This document shows, one piece after another, positions 9,078 to 20,221 of a stretch of DNA of 64,000 bases; within the stretch, counting starts at the first letter, position 1; each line of letters starts with the position of its first letter. The notes beneath the pieces are model-generated. The model had not been told where the DNA came from and ran no database searches. It worked only from the letters and a program-made list of their open reading frames with translations. This DNA is from Clostridioides difficile CD160 (GTDB lineage Bacteria > Bacillota > Clostridia > Peptostreptococcales > Peptostreptococcaceae): contig NZ_AVHW01000021.1 in assembly GCF_000449425.2 (NCBI RefSeq), positions 1 through 64,000 on the forward strand, read 5' to 3'. Both the position numbers and the translations under genes were made by a program.

Positions 9078-9968
9078 TTATAAACTGTTTAAATTGCTAA
9101 ATACCTTTAACTCATCAATAAAAATATTTGCTGCTTTTGATAAAGTTATATCTTTTGGATGTATATATGAGAAATGTCTGTTGTAGTTGCTTCCAAGCTC
9201 TATGACAGACAGTTCATTATTTAAAACAGGTAAGCTTGTAACTAGATTAGAAACTATTGTAATTCCTAAATTATTTCTAACAGATTCTTTGACAGCATAG
9301 TTACTTCCAAAAACCATCATACTTTTTGGAATAATCTCTTTAACACTTAAAAACATATCTAAATAATCTCTAGTACCAGAGCCATCTTCTCTTACTATCC
9401 ACTTCTGGTCTTGTAGCTTGTCAAAGCTAAAGTCTTTTAACAAAGGGCTATTATATGGAAGTGCTAAAACCATCTTATCTTCAAAAAAATATTCTTGAAT
9501 AAATGTAGGAGAAGAACAAGTGCCTTCAATAAGTCCAATATCTAAAATGTAATCCTTAACATGAGAAGATACAATTGATGTATTTTCTATGAAAATTTCT
9601 ACATCTATGTCAGGATACTTTTGTGAAAATAATGCTAAGAAATTAGGTAGAATATACTCTCCAATGGTTAAACTAGCACCAATTTTTAAGCGTCCAGTTA
9701 TAACATCTGAAACTTGGCTTACATCATGATAAGTAATATTTAAAAGATTTAATATTTCTTTAGCCCTTTTATATAATATTTGTCCACTTTCTGTTATAAA
9801 AATAGTCTTTTGCTTAATAGACCTGTTTATAAGTACAACTTTAAAGTAGTTTTCTAGATTTTTAATGTGTTTACTTACACTTGGCTGTGATAAGTTTAAG
9901 TATTCACCAGCTTTAGTAAAATTTTTATATTCAACTACAGCCACAAATGTTTTTAATTCCTCAAACAA
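9078..9968 (-). CDS. LysR-family transcriptional regulator
   Basis: This 296-residue regulator has an N-terminal winged helix-turn-helix (FVAVVEYKNFTKAGEYLNLSQPSVSKHIKNLE) and a periplasmic-binding-like effector domain (residues about 90-290). It is divergent from the YeiH-type transporter with 187 bases between them. This is the standard layout for a LysR regulator and its target, and YeiH-family genes are often paired with LysR proteins (CysL/YeiE type). The ligand is unknown; sulfur compounds are a guess from the family. Confidence 0.92.
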   Translation of the reverse strand: MFEELKTFVAVVEYKNFTKAGEYLNLSQPSVSKHIKNLENYFKVVLINRSIKQKTIFITESGQILYKRAKEILNLLNITYHDVSQVSDVITGRLKIGASLTIGEYILPNFLALFSQKYPDIDVEIFIENTSIVSSHVKDYILDIGLIEGTCSSPTFIQEYFFEDKMVLALPYNSPLLKDFSFDKLQDQKWIVREDGSGTRDYLDMFLSVKEIIPKSMMVFGSNYAVKESVRNNLGITIVSNLVTSLPVLNNELSVIELGSNYNRHFSYIHPKDITLSKAANIFIDELKVFSNLNSL

Positions 9969-10155
9969 TTTTATATCTCCTTTACTTAATGAAATTTTAC
10001 ATTTTTTATATGCTTTCTACAAATAATTATACTACATGTAATAATCATCAAAAATATTAATCATTACGATATTATATATTTATTTTACTTATGGTTATTA
10101 CAATTATATACTATTATTGTAAAGAAAACTATATTAATTATAAGGTAGGTATATT

Positions 10156-11187
10156 ATGTTAAAGAATAAAAGTAATTTGACATCAAAAACTATAAAAGAA
10201 ATATTACCTGGACTGATTGTATCAGTACTAGTGGGCTACATGAGTATATTTATTTCTACTCTAATTCCTAAGGTAGGAGCAGCATCAATTTCTATATTTT
10301 TAGGCATGTTTGTAGGAAATTTATTCTTAAATCAAAAGGTGTTTCAAAAAGGCTATAAATTTTCAGAGACAGATTTACTATCATATTCAATAGTACTATT
10401 AGGAGCAACACTCAGTGTATCTGCCTTAATAGACTTAAAAGTTTCAGGAATTTTATTTATAATATTACAAATGACAATAACAATAATAGCAGCACTTTAT
10501 ATAGGCAAAAAGTTAGGTTTTGAAGAAAATTTTAGATTTTTAATGGCAAGCGGAAACGCAGTATGTGGTTCTTCTGCTATAGGAGCAACAGTTCCAGTAG
10601 TTGGTGCTACAGACAAAGAGAAGGGAATTGCAATAACTATTGTAAATGTTACTGGTATATTTCTTATGTTTTTACTTCCAATAATAGCTCAACTTTTATA
10701 TAGCCATGAACTTGTAAAAACATCAGCAATGATAGGTGGGACTTTACAATCAATTGGTCAAGTTGTAGCAAGTGGAGCAATGGTTGGAGAAAATGTAAAA
10801 GATTTGGCAACTATTTTTAAAATAGTAAGAGTGATATTTTTAGTTGTTGTTGTATTAGTATTTGGGCATATGAAAAATCAGTCTAATAGTGAAATATTTG
10901 AAGAAGAAAAGGACGAGATAAAAAAGAAAAAAGTAAATATACCATGGTATGTAATTGGATTTTTTATAACTTGTGCACTTTTCTCAATGAACATTATACC
11001 AAAAGAAGTATCTGTATTGTGTAAAGAAATAAGTAATAAATTTGAAATAATAGCTTTAGCAGCAATTGGCTTGAAGGTTAATGTAAAAGATTTAGTGAAA
11101 CAAGGGAAAGAAGTTTCTTTATATGGTTTATTTGTAGGTACAGTGCAAGTTGTATCAGCTATAGTTTTAATAAAAATATTTATATAG
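10156..11187 (+). CDS. YeiH / UPF0324-family integral membrane transporter
   Basis: This 343-residue polytopic membrane protein has about ten hydrophobic segments. It carries family-typical stretches such as GAASISIFLGMFVGN, SGNAVCGSSAIGATVPVVGA and GGTLQSIGQVVASGAMVG. The UPF0324 (PSE) family contains proposed sulfate or sulfonate-product exporters, but transport has been shown for few members. A divergent LysR gene suggests inducible expression. A terminator follows, so it is monocistronic. Confidence 0.87.
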   Translation: MLKNKSNLTSKTIKEILPGLIVSVLVGYMSIFISTLIPKVGAASISIFLGMFVGNLFLNQKVFQKGYKFSETDLLSYSIVLLGATLSVSALIDLKVSGILFIILQMTITIIAALYIGKKLGFEENFRFLMASGNAVCGSSAIGATVPVVGATDKEKGIAITIVNVTGIFLMFLLPIIAQLLYSHELVKTSAMIGGTLQSIGQVVASGAMVGENVKDLATIFKIVRVIFLVVVVLVFGHMKNQSNSEIFEEEKDEIKKKKVNIPWYVIGFFITCALFSMNIIPKEVSVLCKEISNKFEIIALAAIGLKVNVKDLVKQGKEVSLYGLFVGTVQVVSAIVLIKIFI

Positions 11188-11260
11188 TACAAAAATAGTG
11201 TTTGTAATATTAATTTGATTAATTAAAATAATATGATACTAATAATTTATAATATAAATA

Positions 11261-11317
11261 AAAAATGAATTTCGATAAGTTTAAATGGGTATAAACTTAT
11301 AGAAATTCATTTTTTAT
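11261..11317 (+). terminator. Terminator after the YeiH-type gene
   Basis: AAAAATGAATTTC and GAAATTCATTTTT form the outer stem, with a second pairing (ATAAGTTTA / TATAAACTTAT) inside it. A T-run follows. A-rich and T-rich flanks would allow function on both strands. Confidence 0.85.
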
Positions 11318-11480
11318 TTAAAGTGAAAATTTAAAGTAAAATATTATTTTACATAATAATAACATTATAAATTTTGAAATTACTTATCTTTGTGTTAAAA
11401 TAAGTAAAATACACATATTAAAGTTAAGTTTTTAAATAAATGGACAAAATAAAAATATAAATATTAAGGAGATTTGGTAT

Positions 11481-12356
11481 ATGAATGTTTATGAAAAGGA
11501 TAATGGAGTTATACTAGAAGGGGTAACAGATTTTGATCCAAAACATATATTTGAGTGTGGTCAATGTTTTAGATGGCATAAACAAGAAGATGACTCATAC
11601 ACTGGTGTTGCAAAGGGTAGAATATTAAATGTAAAAAAAGAAAATGATAAAGTATATTTAAATAATACAAATTTAGAGGAGTTTAATAGTATTTGGTATA
11701 ATTACTTTGATTTAGGAACTGATTATACAGAAATAAAGAATAAGCTAAAAAATATGGATGAATATTTAAATAAAGCTACTGAGTTTGGATGTGGAATAAG
11801 AATATTAAGACAAGATGGGTGGGAAATGCTTATATCATTTATAATTTCCTCTAATAATAGAATTCCTATGATACAAAGAGCTATAGAAAATTTATCAAAA
11901 AAATTTGGTAAGTACATAGGTGAGTATGAGGGTGTTGAATACTATGCATTCCCAACACCAGAAGAGCTGAATAAGGCCTCTCAAGAGGAAATAAGAGCAT
12001 GTCAAACAGGTTTTAGAGACAAGTACATAAAAAGTACTACACAGGCAGTTATAGAAAATAATGATAAGGTATCTGAATATACAAATTTAACTACAGATGA
12101 TTGTAGAAAAGAACTTTTAAAATTCAATGGAGTAGGACCTAAAGTATGTGATTGTATTGCATTATTTGGCATGCAAAAATATGATTCTTTTCCAGTTGAT
12201 GTTTGGGTTAAGAGAGTTATGCAAGAGTTCTACATAGATGAAGATATGAGTTTACCTAAAATGAGAACTTATGGGATTGATAAATTCGGAGATATGTCTG
12301 GATTTGCTCAACAGTATTTATTTTACTATGCAAGAGAACTTGGTATAGGAAAATAG
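11481..12356 (+). CDS. ogg: OGG1-type 8-oxoguanine DNA glycosylase/lyase
   Basis: This bifunctional base-excision repair enzyme removes 8-oxoguanine. The 291-residue protein has an N-terminal OGG/AlkA beta domain (ECGQCFRWHKQ) and a helix-hairpin-helix element (LLKFNGVGPKVCDCIALFG). The Schiff-base lysine is Lys221 and the catalytic aspartate is Asp240 in FPVDVWVKR. The 19-residue spacing equals that between Lys249 and Asp268 of human OGG1. It lies just upstream of cls (18-base gap), so the two may be cotranscribed without a functional link. Confidence 0.93.
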   Translation: MNVYEKDNGVILEGVTDFDPKHIFECGQCFRWHKQEDDSYTGVAKGRILNVKKENDKVYLNNTNLEEFNSIWYNYFDLGTDYTEIKNKLKNMDEYLNKATEFGCGIRILRQDGWEMLISFIISSNNRIPMIQRAIENLSKKFGKYIGEYEGVEYYAFPTPEELNKASQEEIRACQTGFRDKYIKSTTQAVIENNDKVSEYTNLTTDDCRKELLKFNGVGPKVCDCIALFGMQKYDSFPVDVWVKRVMQEFYIDEDMSLPKMRTYGIDKFGDMSGFAQQYLFYYARELGIGK

Positions 12357-12374
12357 AATTAAGGGGGAGAAATT

Positions 12375-13865
12375 ATGGGAGTAATAGGAACAATATTTCT
12401 GTTCTATTTAATTATATCATATCTAGCTGGAGCCATAATTTCTGTGATTATATTACTTGAAAATAGAGATCCTGCAAAAACCATGTCATGGTTACTAATG
12501 TTTATTATATTTCCAGGGATAGGTTTAATTGTATATGCTATATCAGGTAGAAATATTAGAAAGCGAAAATTATTTAAGACTCAAAAACTAGCTAACAATA
12601 TAAAAGAAAAGAAACTTTTTGATACATTAGAAAAGATAACAGAAATCGTTGAACTAGAAAAAGAATCTATAAAGCAAAACAAGCTTTTAAGAGATGAAGA
12701 GGATGGTAGTTACAGAAAAAGAGTAATAAATATGTTGTTAAAGACTGGTATGTTTCCCTTCACTAAAAATAATAAAGTAGATGTATTTGTAGATGGAAAT
12801 GAAAAGTTTAAAAGGCTTATAGAAGATATAAGAGAAGCAAAAGACCATATACATCTAGAGTACTTTATTATAAAAGATAGTGATATAGGTAGAGTGTTAA
12901 AAGAGGAACTTATAAAGAAAGCCAAAGAAGGCGTTAAAATAAGAATTTTATATGATGATGTAGGATGTTGGAGATTTTGGTTTAATAGAAAATTTTTCCG
13001 AGAAATGAGAGAAGTTGGTATAGAAATAGCAGCATTTTTACCTACAAAATTTCCTATAATAGGAGGAAAATTGAACTATAGAAATCATAGAAAAATTGTT
13101 GTTATTGATGGAATAATTGGATATACAGGTGGAATAAATATAGGAGACGAATATTTAGGAAAAAATGATAAATTTGGGTATTGGAGAGATACTCATATCA
13201 GAATTAAAGGTATTTCTGTATACATGCTTCAAATGACATTCTTAATTGACTGGTATTACACAACTAAAGAAGTTTTAGTGACTAAAAATTACTTTCCAAG
13301 TGTGGGTAATGTTGGTGAAAGTATGATACAGGTTGTTGCAAGTGGACCAGATAGTGATTGGGAAGATATTCATTATGCTTATTTTTCTGCGATATGTCAA
13401 GCTAGACAAAATGTTTATATAGAAACTCCATATTTTATTCCAGATGAGAGTTTACTAAAAGCAATAAAAAGTGCTGCACTTAGTGGAGTAGATGTGAGAA
13501 TAATATTTCCAAAGATTGCAGACCACAAGATAGTAAATATAGCATCCTATTCCTATTTTGAAGAAATATTAAGAGCAGGTGGTAAGGTTTATTTGTATAA
13601 TAAAGGGTTTATACATTCTAAAGTCGTAATAATAGATGATAAAATTGCTTCTGCAGGTACAGCTAATATGGATTTAAGAAGTTTTATGCTTAACTTTGAA
13701 GTAAATGCATTTATCTATGATGAAGAAGTTATTGGAGTAATGACAGATGATTTCTTTGAAGATTTAAGTCACTGTGAAGAGCTGAATCTGGAGGTATTTA
13801 AGAATAGAAGTATAATACAAAAAATCAAAGAATCTGTAGCCAGATTATTTTCACCAATATTATAA
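12375..13865 (+). CDS. cls: Cardiolipin synthase (phospholipase D superfamily)
   Basis: This membrane enzyme joins two phosphatidylglycerol molecules to make cardiolipin. The 496-residue protein has two N-terminal transmembrane helices (about 5-27 and 37-58). Two HKD motifs follow: HRKIVVIDG at His238 and HSKVVIIDD at His414, each followed by the usual G-G/N element (TGGINIGDEY and AGTANMDLRS). Its length is normal for bacterial Cls. It begins 18 bases after ogg with a GGGGGAG site. Confidence 0.94.
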   Translation: MGVIGTIFLFYLIISYLAGAIISVIILLENRDPAKTMSWLLMFIIFPGIGLIVYAISGRNIRKRKLFKTQKLANNIKEKKLFDTLEKITEIVELEKESIKQNKLLRDEEDGSYRKRVINMLLKTGMFPFTKNNKVDVFVDGNEKFKRLIEDIREAKDHIHLEYFIIKDSDIGRVLKEELIKKAKEGVKIRILYDDVGCWRFWFNRKFFREMREVGIEIAAFLPTKFPIIGGKLNYRNHRKIVVIDGIIGYTGGINIGDEYLGKNDKFGYWRDTHIRIKGISVYMLQMTFLIDWYYTTKEVLVTKNYFPSVGNVGESMIQVVASGPDSDWEDIHYAYFSAICQARQNVYIETPYFIPDESLLKAIKSAALSGVDVRIIFPKIADHKIVNIASYSYFEEILRAGGKVYLYNKGFIHSKVVIIDDKIASAGTANMDLRSFMLNFEVNAFIYDEEVIGVMTDDFFEDLSHCEELNLEVFKNRSIIQKIKESVARLFSPIL

Positions 13866-13884
13866 AAAATTATTAAAAAAGGTA

Positions 13885-13948
13885 TTGAAAATTATGTGTG
13901 ATTGGTATATTATAATAATTGTTAGCACTCTATTGAATAGAGTGATAA
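13885..13948 (+). promoter_or_regulatory. groESL promoter with CIRCE operator (HrcA site)
   Basis: The inverted repeat TTAGCACTC (13922-13930), nine bases, GAGTGATAA (13940-13948) differs from the canonical CIRCE TTAGCACTC-N9-GAGTGCTAA at one base. Just upstream are TTGAAA (13885-13890) and TATATT (13907-13912), spaced by 16, as the likely sigma-A promoter. HrcA should repress groESL here; hrcA itself is not in the window. Confidence 0.93.
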
Positions 13949-14057
13949 TAAACAAAAAGTATATATATAAATCTACATATAAAAGTAGTATTAATTTAAA
14001 AATAACTAAAAACATAGGCGAACTAGTCTATACTTAATATTTTAGGAGGCGTAAAGA

Positions 14058-14342
14058 ATGAAAATAAGACCATTAGCTGACAGAGTAGTAATTAAAAAAG
14101 TAGAAGCAGAAGAAAAAACTGCAAGTGGAATAGTTTTACCAGGAGCAGCTAAAGAGCAACCTCAAATAGCTGAAGTTGTAGAAGTTGGACCAGGTGGAAT
14201 AGTTGAAGGAAAAGAAATAAAAATGGAATTAACAGTAGGAGATAAAGTTATATTCCAAAAATATTCTGGAACAGAAGTTAAGATAGAAGGACAAGAGTAT
14301 ACAATACTAAGACAAAGTGATGTATTAGCTGTTATTGAATAA
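14058..14342 (+). CDS. groES: Co-chaperonin GroES (Hsp10)
   Basis: This is the heptameric lid of the GroEL folding chamber. The 94-residue protein has the N-terminal signature [28 protein letters not shown], the mobile loop, and the C-terminal [14 protein letters not shown]. It begins behind TTAGGAGGCG and is followed after 32 bases by groEL. It is controlled by the CIRCE element upstream. Confidence 0.98.
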   Translation: MKIRPLADRVVIKKVEAEEKTASGIVLPGAAKEQPQIAEVVEVGPGGIVEGKEIKMELTVGDKVIFQKYSGTEVKIEGQEYTILRQSDVLAVIE

Positions 14343-14362
14343 ATATAGAATAAGTTTATTAG

Positions 14363-16003
<1,641 letters not shown>

Positions 16004-16035
16004 TTTAAAAAATTTAGAACATAAATCTTAATATA

Positions 16036-16085
16036 AAGAACTATTCTGACTTAGTTTTAATTTCTAAGTTGGAATAGTTCTTTTA
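16036..16085 (+). terminator. Terminator of groESL
   Basis: AAAGAACTATTC (16036-16047) pairs with GAATAGTTCTTT (16072-16083), and an inner CTTAG/CTAAG pairing extends the stem. A short T-run is part of the 3' arm. Confidence 0.8.
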
Positions 16086-16167
16086 TGTATAAGTAATGTT
16101 ACATAAATATTAATTGAGGTATAATTGTTATTAGATAAAAAATTAAAATTAAAAAGGATGCGAGAGT

Positions 16168-16908
16168 ATGGACTTAAGAAAGTTGCTTGAAGAAGTTAAA
16201 AATGAGAACATTGATATAGATGTTGCATTGGATAAATTAAAAGATTTACCATATGAAGACCTTGGATATGCAAATATAGACCATCATAGAGAGCTAAGAA
16301 ATGGATACCCAGAGGTTATTTATTGTGAAGGAAAGAGTGACGAACATATTTTAGGAATTATTGATAAAATGAATCAAAAAGGCTCCAATATATTGGGGAC
16401 AAGATGTAGAAAAGATACATTTATAAAAATTAAAGAAATCTATAATCATGCTGAGTATGAAGAATTATCTAAAATTCTTAAAATTCAAAACCATGATATA
16501 GAGAATATAGGAAAAGGCAAAATTGTGATTGCTACAGGGGGAACTTCTGATATACCAGTAGCAGATGAAGCATATTATACAGCTAAATTTCTAGGTAATG
16601 ATGTTGATAGAATCTATGATGTAGGAGTGGCAGGCATACATAGGCTTTTAAACAAAAGACACAAAATAGATAGTGCTAGAGTAATAGTAGCTGTTGCAGG
16701 AATGGAAGGTGCACTTGCAAGTGTAGTTGGAGGATTGGTTGATGTTCCAGTGATAGCTGTTCCAACTTCTGTAGGATATGGTGCAAATTTTGGAGGGTTA
16801 GCAGCATTGCTAGCTATGTTAAATAGTTGTGCATCTGGGATATCTGTTGTAAATATTGATAATGGATTTGGAGCAGGATATTTAGCAGCAATGATAAATA
16901 AATTATAA
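16168..16908 (+). CDS. larB: Nickel-pincer cofactor biosynthesis protein LarB
   Basis: LarB carboxylates and hydrolyses nicotinic acid adenine dinucleotide, giving the dicarboxylated pyridinium mononucleotide used to build the nickel-pincer nucleotide cofactor. The 246-residue protein has the family N-terminal region (YANIDHHRELRNGYPEVIYCEGK) and a C-terminal PurE-like fold (VIATGGTSDIPVADEAYYTAKFLG, GVAGIHRLL, VPTSVGYGANFGGLAALLAMLNSC). It is followed by larC. larE and a LarA-type racemase are not in the window, so the enzyme that uses the cofactor is not known here. Confidence 0.93.
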   Translation: MDLRKLLEEVKNENIDIDVALDKLKDLPYEDLGYANIDHHRELRNGYPEVIYCEGKSDEHILGIIDKMNQKGSNILGTRCRKDTFIKIKEIYNHAEYEELSKILKIQNHDIENIGKGKIVIATGGTSDIPVADEAYYTAKFLGNDVDRIYDVGVAGIHRLLNKRHKIDSARVIVAVAGMEGALASVVGGLVDVPVIAVPTSVGYGANFGGLAALLAMLNSCASGISVVNIDNGFGAGYLAAMINKL

Positions 16909-16995
16909 TAAATATATTGATATAAATTAAACATAAATTACATAATAAAATCTAATTTCTATTATATTTTTATTGTTAAAATTAAGGAGACATAT

Positions 16996-17730
16996 ATGAG
17001 TGAAAAAATACTTTATTTTGATATAATAAGTGGTATATCAGGGGATATGACCCTTGCAAGTTTATTAAATTTAGGTGTACCTAAGGAAATTTTTCTGGAG
17101 GAAATTCATAAACTAAATATGAGCGATGAATTTAATATAAACATCAGCTCAAAAAATGAGAATGGAATAGTAGGTACAAAAGTAGAAGTAATTACAAAAG
17201 AAACGCATACACATAGAAATTTAGTGGATATATTTGAGATTATAGATGAAAGTGGTCTAAATGAAAATGTAAAATCTAAAGCAAAAAAAATATTTATGGT
17301 AATTGGAGAAGCAGAAGCAAAAGTTCATGGAACTACGATAGATAAGATACACTTTCATGAGGTAGGGGCTATAGATTCAATTGTAGATATAGTAGGAGCT
17401 TCTATATTAGTTGATTTACTTTGTGTAGACAAAGTTTGTGCCAGTACAGTGACTGTAGGTTCAGGATTTGTAAAATGTGAACATGGAATTATACCTATAC
17501 CTGCACCTGCAACTATGGAAATTTTAAAAGATGTACCAATTAAATTAAATAATGTAAAAGGGGAATGTACAACTCCAACAGGAGCTGCAATCATAAAAGT
17601 TTTGTGTGATGAGTTTGTAGATGAGTTTGAATTTTCTCCAAAACAAATTGGATATGGAATAGGTCATAAAAAGTTTGAAGTGCCGAACATGCTAAGAACT
17701 GTATTAGGTGAAAAAAAAAAGAAGAGTTAA
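16996..17730 (+). CDS. larC: Nickel insertion protein LarC, N-terminal part (LarC1)
   Basis: This is the zero-frame product of larC. LarC is a CTP-dependent nickel cyclometallase that inserts Ni into the pincer cofactor. These 244 residues have the signature FDIISGISGDMTLASLLNLG, a histidine-rich metal region (THTHRN and IHFHEVGAIDSIVDIVGA) and CTTPTGAAIIK. The frame ends at GEKKKKS-stop, immediately after an A10 run (17711-17720). The homologous protein continues in the -1 frame (next entry). The full-length protein would need frameshifting on this run, as described for Lactobacillus plantarum LarC. Confidence 0.92.
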   Translation: MSEKILYFDIISGISGDMTLASLLNLGVPKEIFLEEIHKLNMSDEFNINISSKNENGIVGTKVEVITKETHTHRNLVDIFEIIDESGLNENVKSKAKKIFMVIGEAEAKVHGTTIDKIHFHEVGAIDSIVDIVGASILVDLLCVDKVCASTVTVGSGFVKCEHGIIPIPAPATMEILKDVPIKLNNVKGECTTPTGAAIIKVLCDEFVDEFEFSPKQIGYGIGHKKFEVPNMLRTVLGEKKKKS

Positions 17731-18179
17731 TTTATGAAATTAGTGCAAACATTGATGATATGTCTTCAGAAATCTATTCTTATTTGTATGAAAAAGTATT
17801 AGATGAGAAAGCGTTAGATATTTATACAGAGAGCATCTATATGAAGAAGAATAGACCTGCAACAAAAGTATCTATTTTATGTAATAAATCAGATTTAGAA
17901 AAATTTATTAAAATATTACTTTTAGAAACTAGTACTTTTGGAGTGCGATATAATGCATACAATAGAGAAATTCTAGAGAGAAAATTTGTAAAATTGGATA
18001 CAAAATATGGAGTGGTCACAGTAAAATTAGGGTATTATAAAGATAAACTAGTCAAAGCTACTCCAGAATATAATGAATGTAAAACTATAGCAAAAAATGA
18101 AGATATTCCTATAAAAAAAGTGTTTGCTGATATAAATTTTAGAATAAAAGAAGAATTTAGTGAAAACTTATTGACATAA
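17721..18179 (+). CDS. larC: LarC C-terminal part (LarC2), read in the -1 frame
   Basis: Residues EELIYEISANIDDMSSEIYSY and then SIYMKKNRPATKVSILC match the C-terminal nickel-binding and oligomerisation part of LarC. The frame is open from the A10 run, well before the first ATG (17760), and the conserved IDDM motif lies upstream of that ATG. Independent initiation at 17760 would therefore lose conserved sequence, and no Shine-Dalgarno precedes it. A -1 shift on 17711-17720 gives one LarC of about 390 residues. A sequencing or clonal error in the A-run is the alternative, but a split at this position is known in the family. Confidence 0.9.
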   Translation, partial: EELIYEISANIDDMSSEIYSYLYEKVLDEKALDIYTESIYMKKNRPATKVSILCNKSDLEKFIKILLLETSTFGVRYNAYNREILERKFVKLDTKYGVVTVKLGYYKDKLVKATPEYNECKTIAKNEDIPIKKVFADINFRIKEEFSENLLT

Positions 18180-18253
18180 GCAATAAATTTTGATAAATTA
18201 ATACTCAGCTTTATTAAATAAAAGCAAACAGAAAAAAATATATAAAATATAAA

Positions 18254-18471
18254 CTCACTCGTATATGCTCAGAAATATGGTCTGAGAGTCTCTACCAAGA
18301 TACCGTAAATATCTTGACTATGAGTGAAATTATTATACCAAAAGACCTAGTTAAGTAAATGTGTAGGCTGAGTTATACTCCCTATGTGTTGGCTATAAGA
18401 TAAAGGTATTTTGGAAGCCTGTATAGTAATTTCACTTTTGTTAGAAATTATGGAAGTTACTATACAGGTTT
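18254..18471 (+). ncRNA. Guanine riboswitch with terminator expression platform (guaA leader)
   Basis: The aptamer (18254-18327) shows P1 TCACTC/GAGTGA, P2 CTCAG/CTGAG, J2/3 GTCTCTACC, P3 AAGATA/TATCTT with loop CCGTAAA, and J3/1 GACTAT. The C before UAU specifies guanine rather than adenine. The terminator stem is CCTGTATAGTAA (18418-18429) with TTACTATACAGG (18457-18468), then TTTTTT. The 3' P1 strand AGTGAAATTA (18323-18332) is perfectly complementary to TAATTTCACT (18427-18436), which overlaps the terminator arm and gives an antiterminator. Guanine binding should free the terminator and switch guaA off. Confidence 0.96.
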
Positions 18472-18560
18472 TTTGTGTAAAAAGATTTAATATAATTTAG
18501 ACTGTATTGTGTTAAAATAAATATATAAAAACTATATTATACAAGGAGAGATGTAAATTT

Positions 18561-20096
18561 ATGAAACATGAATTAGTACTTGTAATAGATTTTGGAGGAC
18601 AATATAATCAGTTGATAGCTAGAAGAGTTAGAGAAAACAACGTATATTGTGAAATACTTCCATGTACTGCAAGCATAGAAAGAATAAAAGAAAAAAATCC
18701 AAAAGGGATAATATTTACTGGTGGACCAAATAGTGCATATTTAGAAGATTCACCAACAATATCAAAAGAGATATTTGAACTAGGAGTTCCAATACTTGGA
18801 ATATGCTATGGGATTCAAATAATGTCTCATGTATTAGGCGGAGTTGTAAGAAAAGGTAATAAACAAGAAAAAGAATATGGAAAAACAGCTATAACTTATG
18901 GAAAATCATCATTATTTGAAGGTATAACTACAAATAGTGTATGGATGAGTCATACGGATTTAATAGAAAAAGTTCCAGAAGGATTTAATATAGTTGCAAA
19001 TACTAACGATTGTCCAGTAGCGGCTATGGAAAATGTAGAACAAAACTTATATGGAGTTCAATTCCATCCAGAAGTAGAACACTGTTTGGAAGGCGATAAG
19101 ATACTTACAAATTTCTTATACAATATTTGTAAGGTAAAAGGTGACTGGACTACAGATTCATTTATAGAAGATAAAATAAAAGAATTAAAAGAAAAAATAG
19201 GTGATAAAAAAGCTTTATGTGCTTTAAGTGGAGGAGTTGATTCTTCTGTTGCTGCAGTTCTTATTCATAGAGCAATTGGGGACAACTTAACTTGTATATT
19301 TGTTGACCATGGTTTACTTAGAAAAAATGAAGGAAATGATGTAGAAAGAATATTTAGAGAGAAATTTGATATAAATTTAATAAGAGTTAATGCGGAAGAT
19401 AGATTCTTATCTAAGTTAAAGGGCGTTTCTGAGCCAGAGGCTAAGAGAAAAATAATAGGTGAAGAATTTATAAGAGTATTTGAAGAAGAATCAAATAAAT
19501 TAGGAAAAATGGATTTCTTAGTTCAGGGAACAATCTATCCAGATGTTATAGAAAGTGGGCATGGAAATGCTGCTACTATAAAGTCTCATCACAATGTTGG
19601 TGGAATTCCAGAAGATGTAGACTTCCAAGAAATTGTAGAGCCATTAAGAGAGTTATTTAAAGATGAAGTTAGAAAAATAGGATTAGAGCTTGGTATAGAA
19701 GAAGGATTAATATTTAGACATCCTTTCCCAGGACCAGGTCTAGGAATAAGAGTTATAGGTGATGTAACTAAAGAAAAATGTGATATATTAAGAGAAGCTG
19801 ATGCTGTTTATATGGACGAGCTTAGAAAAGCAGGTCTATATAGAGAAATATGGCAAGCTTTTGCAACATTACCAGATGTTAAGACTGTTGGAGTTATGGG
19901 AGATGAAAGAACATATGCTTATTTAGTTGGTTTAAGAGCAGTTACTTCTTCTGATGGAATGACTTCTGACTGGTATAAGATGCCTTATGATGTATTAGAA
20001 AGAATTTCTAATAGAATAATAAATGAAGTTGATGGAGTAAATAGAGTAGTTTATGATATAACTTCTAAACCACCAGGTACTATTGAGTGGGAATAA
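18561..20096 (+). CDS. guaA: GMP synthase (glutamine-hydrolysing)
   Basis: GuaA aminates XMP to GMP with glutamine and ATP. The 511-residue protein has an N-terminal class I glutamine amidotransferase domain with nucleophile Cys82 (GICYGIQ) and the partner FHPEVEH. The ATP-pyrophosphatase P-loop SGGVDSS starts at Ser223. The C-terminal dimerisation domain includes [16 protein letters not shown] and the end PPGTIEWE. It is monocistronic between the guanine riboswitch and a strong terminator, so its synthesis should fall when guanine is plentiful. Confidence 0.98.
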   Translation: MKHELVLVIDFGGQYNQLIARRVRENNVYCEILPCTASIERIKEKNPKGIIFTGGPNSAYLEDSPTISKEIFELGVPILGICYGIQIMSHVLGGVVRKGNKQEKEYGKTAITYGKSSLFEGITTNSVWMSHTDLIEKVPEGFNIVANTNDCPVAAMENVEQNLYGVQFHPEVEHCLEGDKILTNFLYNICKVKGDWTTDSFIEDKIKELKEKIGDKKALCALSGGVDSSVAAVLIHRAIGDNLTCIFVDHGLLRKNEGNDVERIFREKFDINLIRVNAEDRFLSKLKGVSEPEAKRKIIGEEFIRVFEEESNKLGKMDFLVQGTIYPDVIESGHGNAATIKSHHNVGGIPEDVDFQEIVEPLRELFKDEVRKIGLELGIEEGLIFRHPFPGPGLGIRVIGDVTKEKCDILREADAVYMDELRKAGLYREIWQAFATLPDVKTVGVMGDERTYAYLVGLRAVTSSDGMTSDWYKMPYDVLERISNRIINEVDGVNRVVYDITSKPPGTIEWE

Positions 20097-20100
20097 TAAA

Positions 20101-20147
20101 TAAAAAAGCTATAAACCTTGTGATTTCAAGGTTTATAGCTTTTTTAA
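20101..20147 (+). terminator. Terminator of guaA (likely bidirectional)
   Basis: A perfect stem of about 18 bp, AAAAAGCTATAAACCTTG and CAAGGTTTATAGCTTTTT, has a 6-base loop. A-run and T-run flanks would also serve minus-strand transcripts from the c-di-GMP-controlled unit downstream. Confidence 0.95.
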
Positions 20148-20221
20148 TTTATCTAATAATAAACTCACCTAGACTTGTTTATCTACATTAGTCAAATTTA
20201 TTTAAATAATAGATTTTCAAG

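Noticed and set aside
16614-16934. Minus-strand 106-codon frame over larB
   Set aside because: It is a shadow of larB, which has clear family motifs on the other strand.
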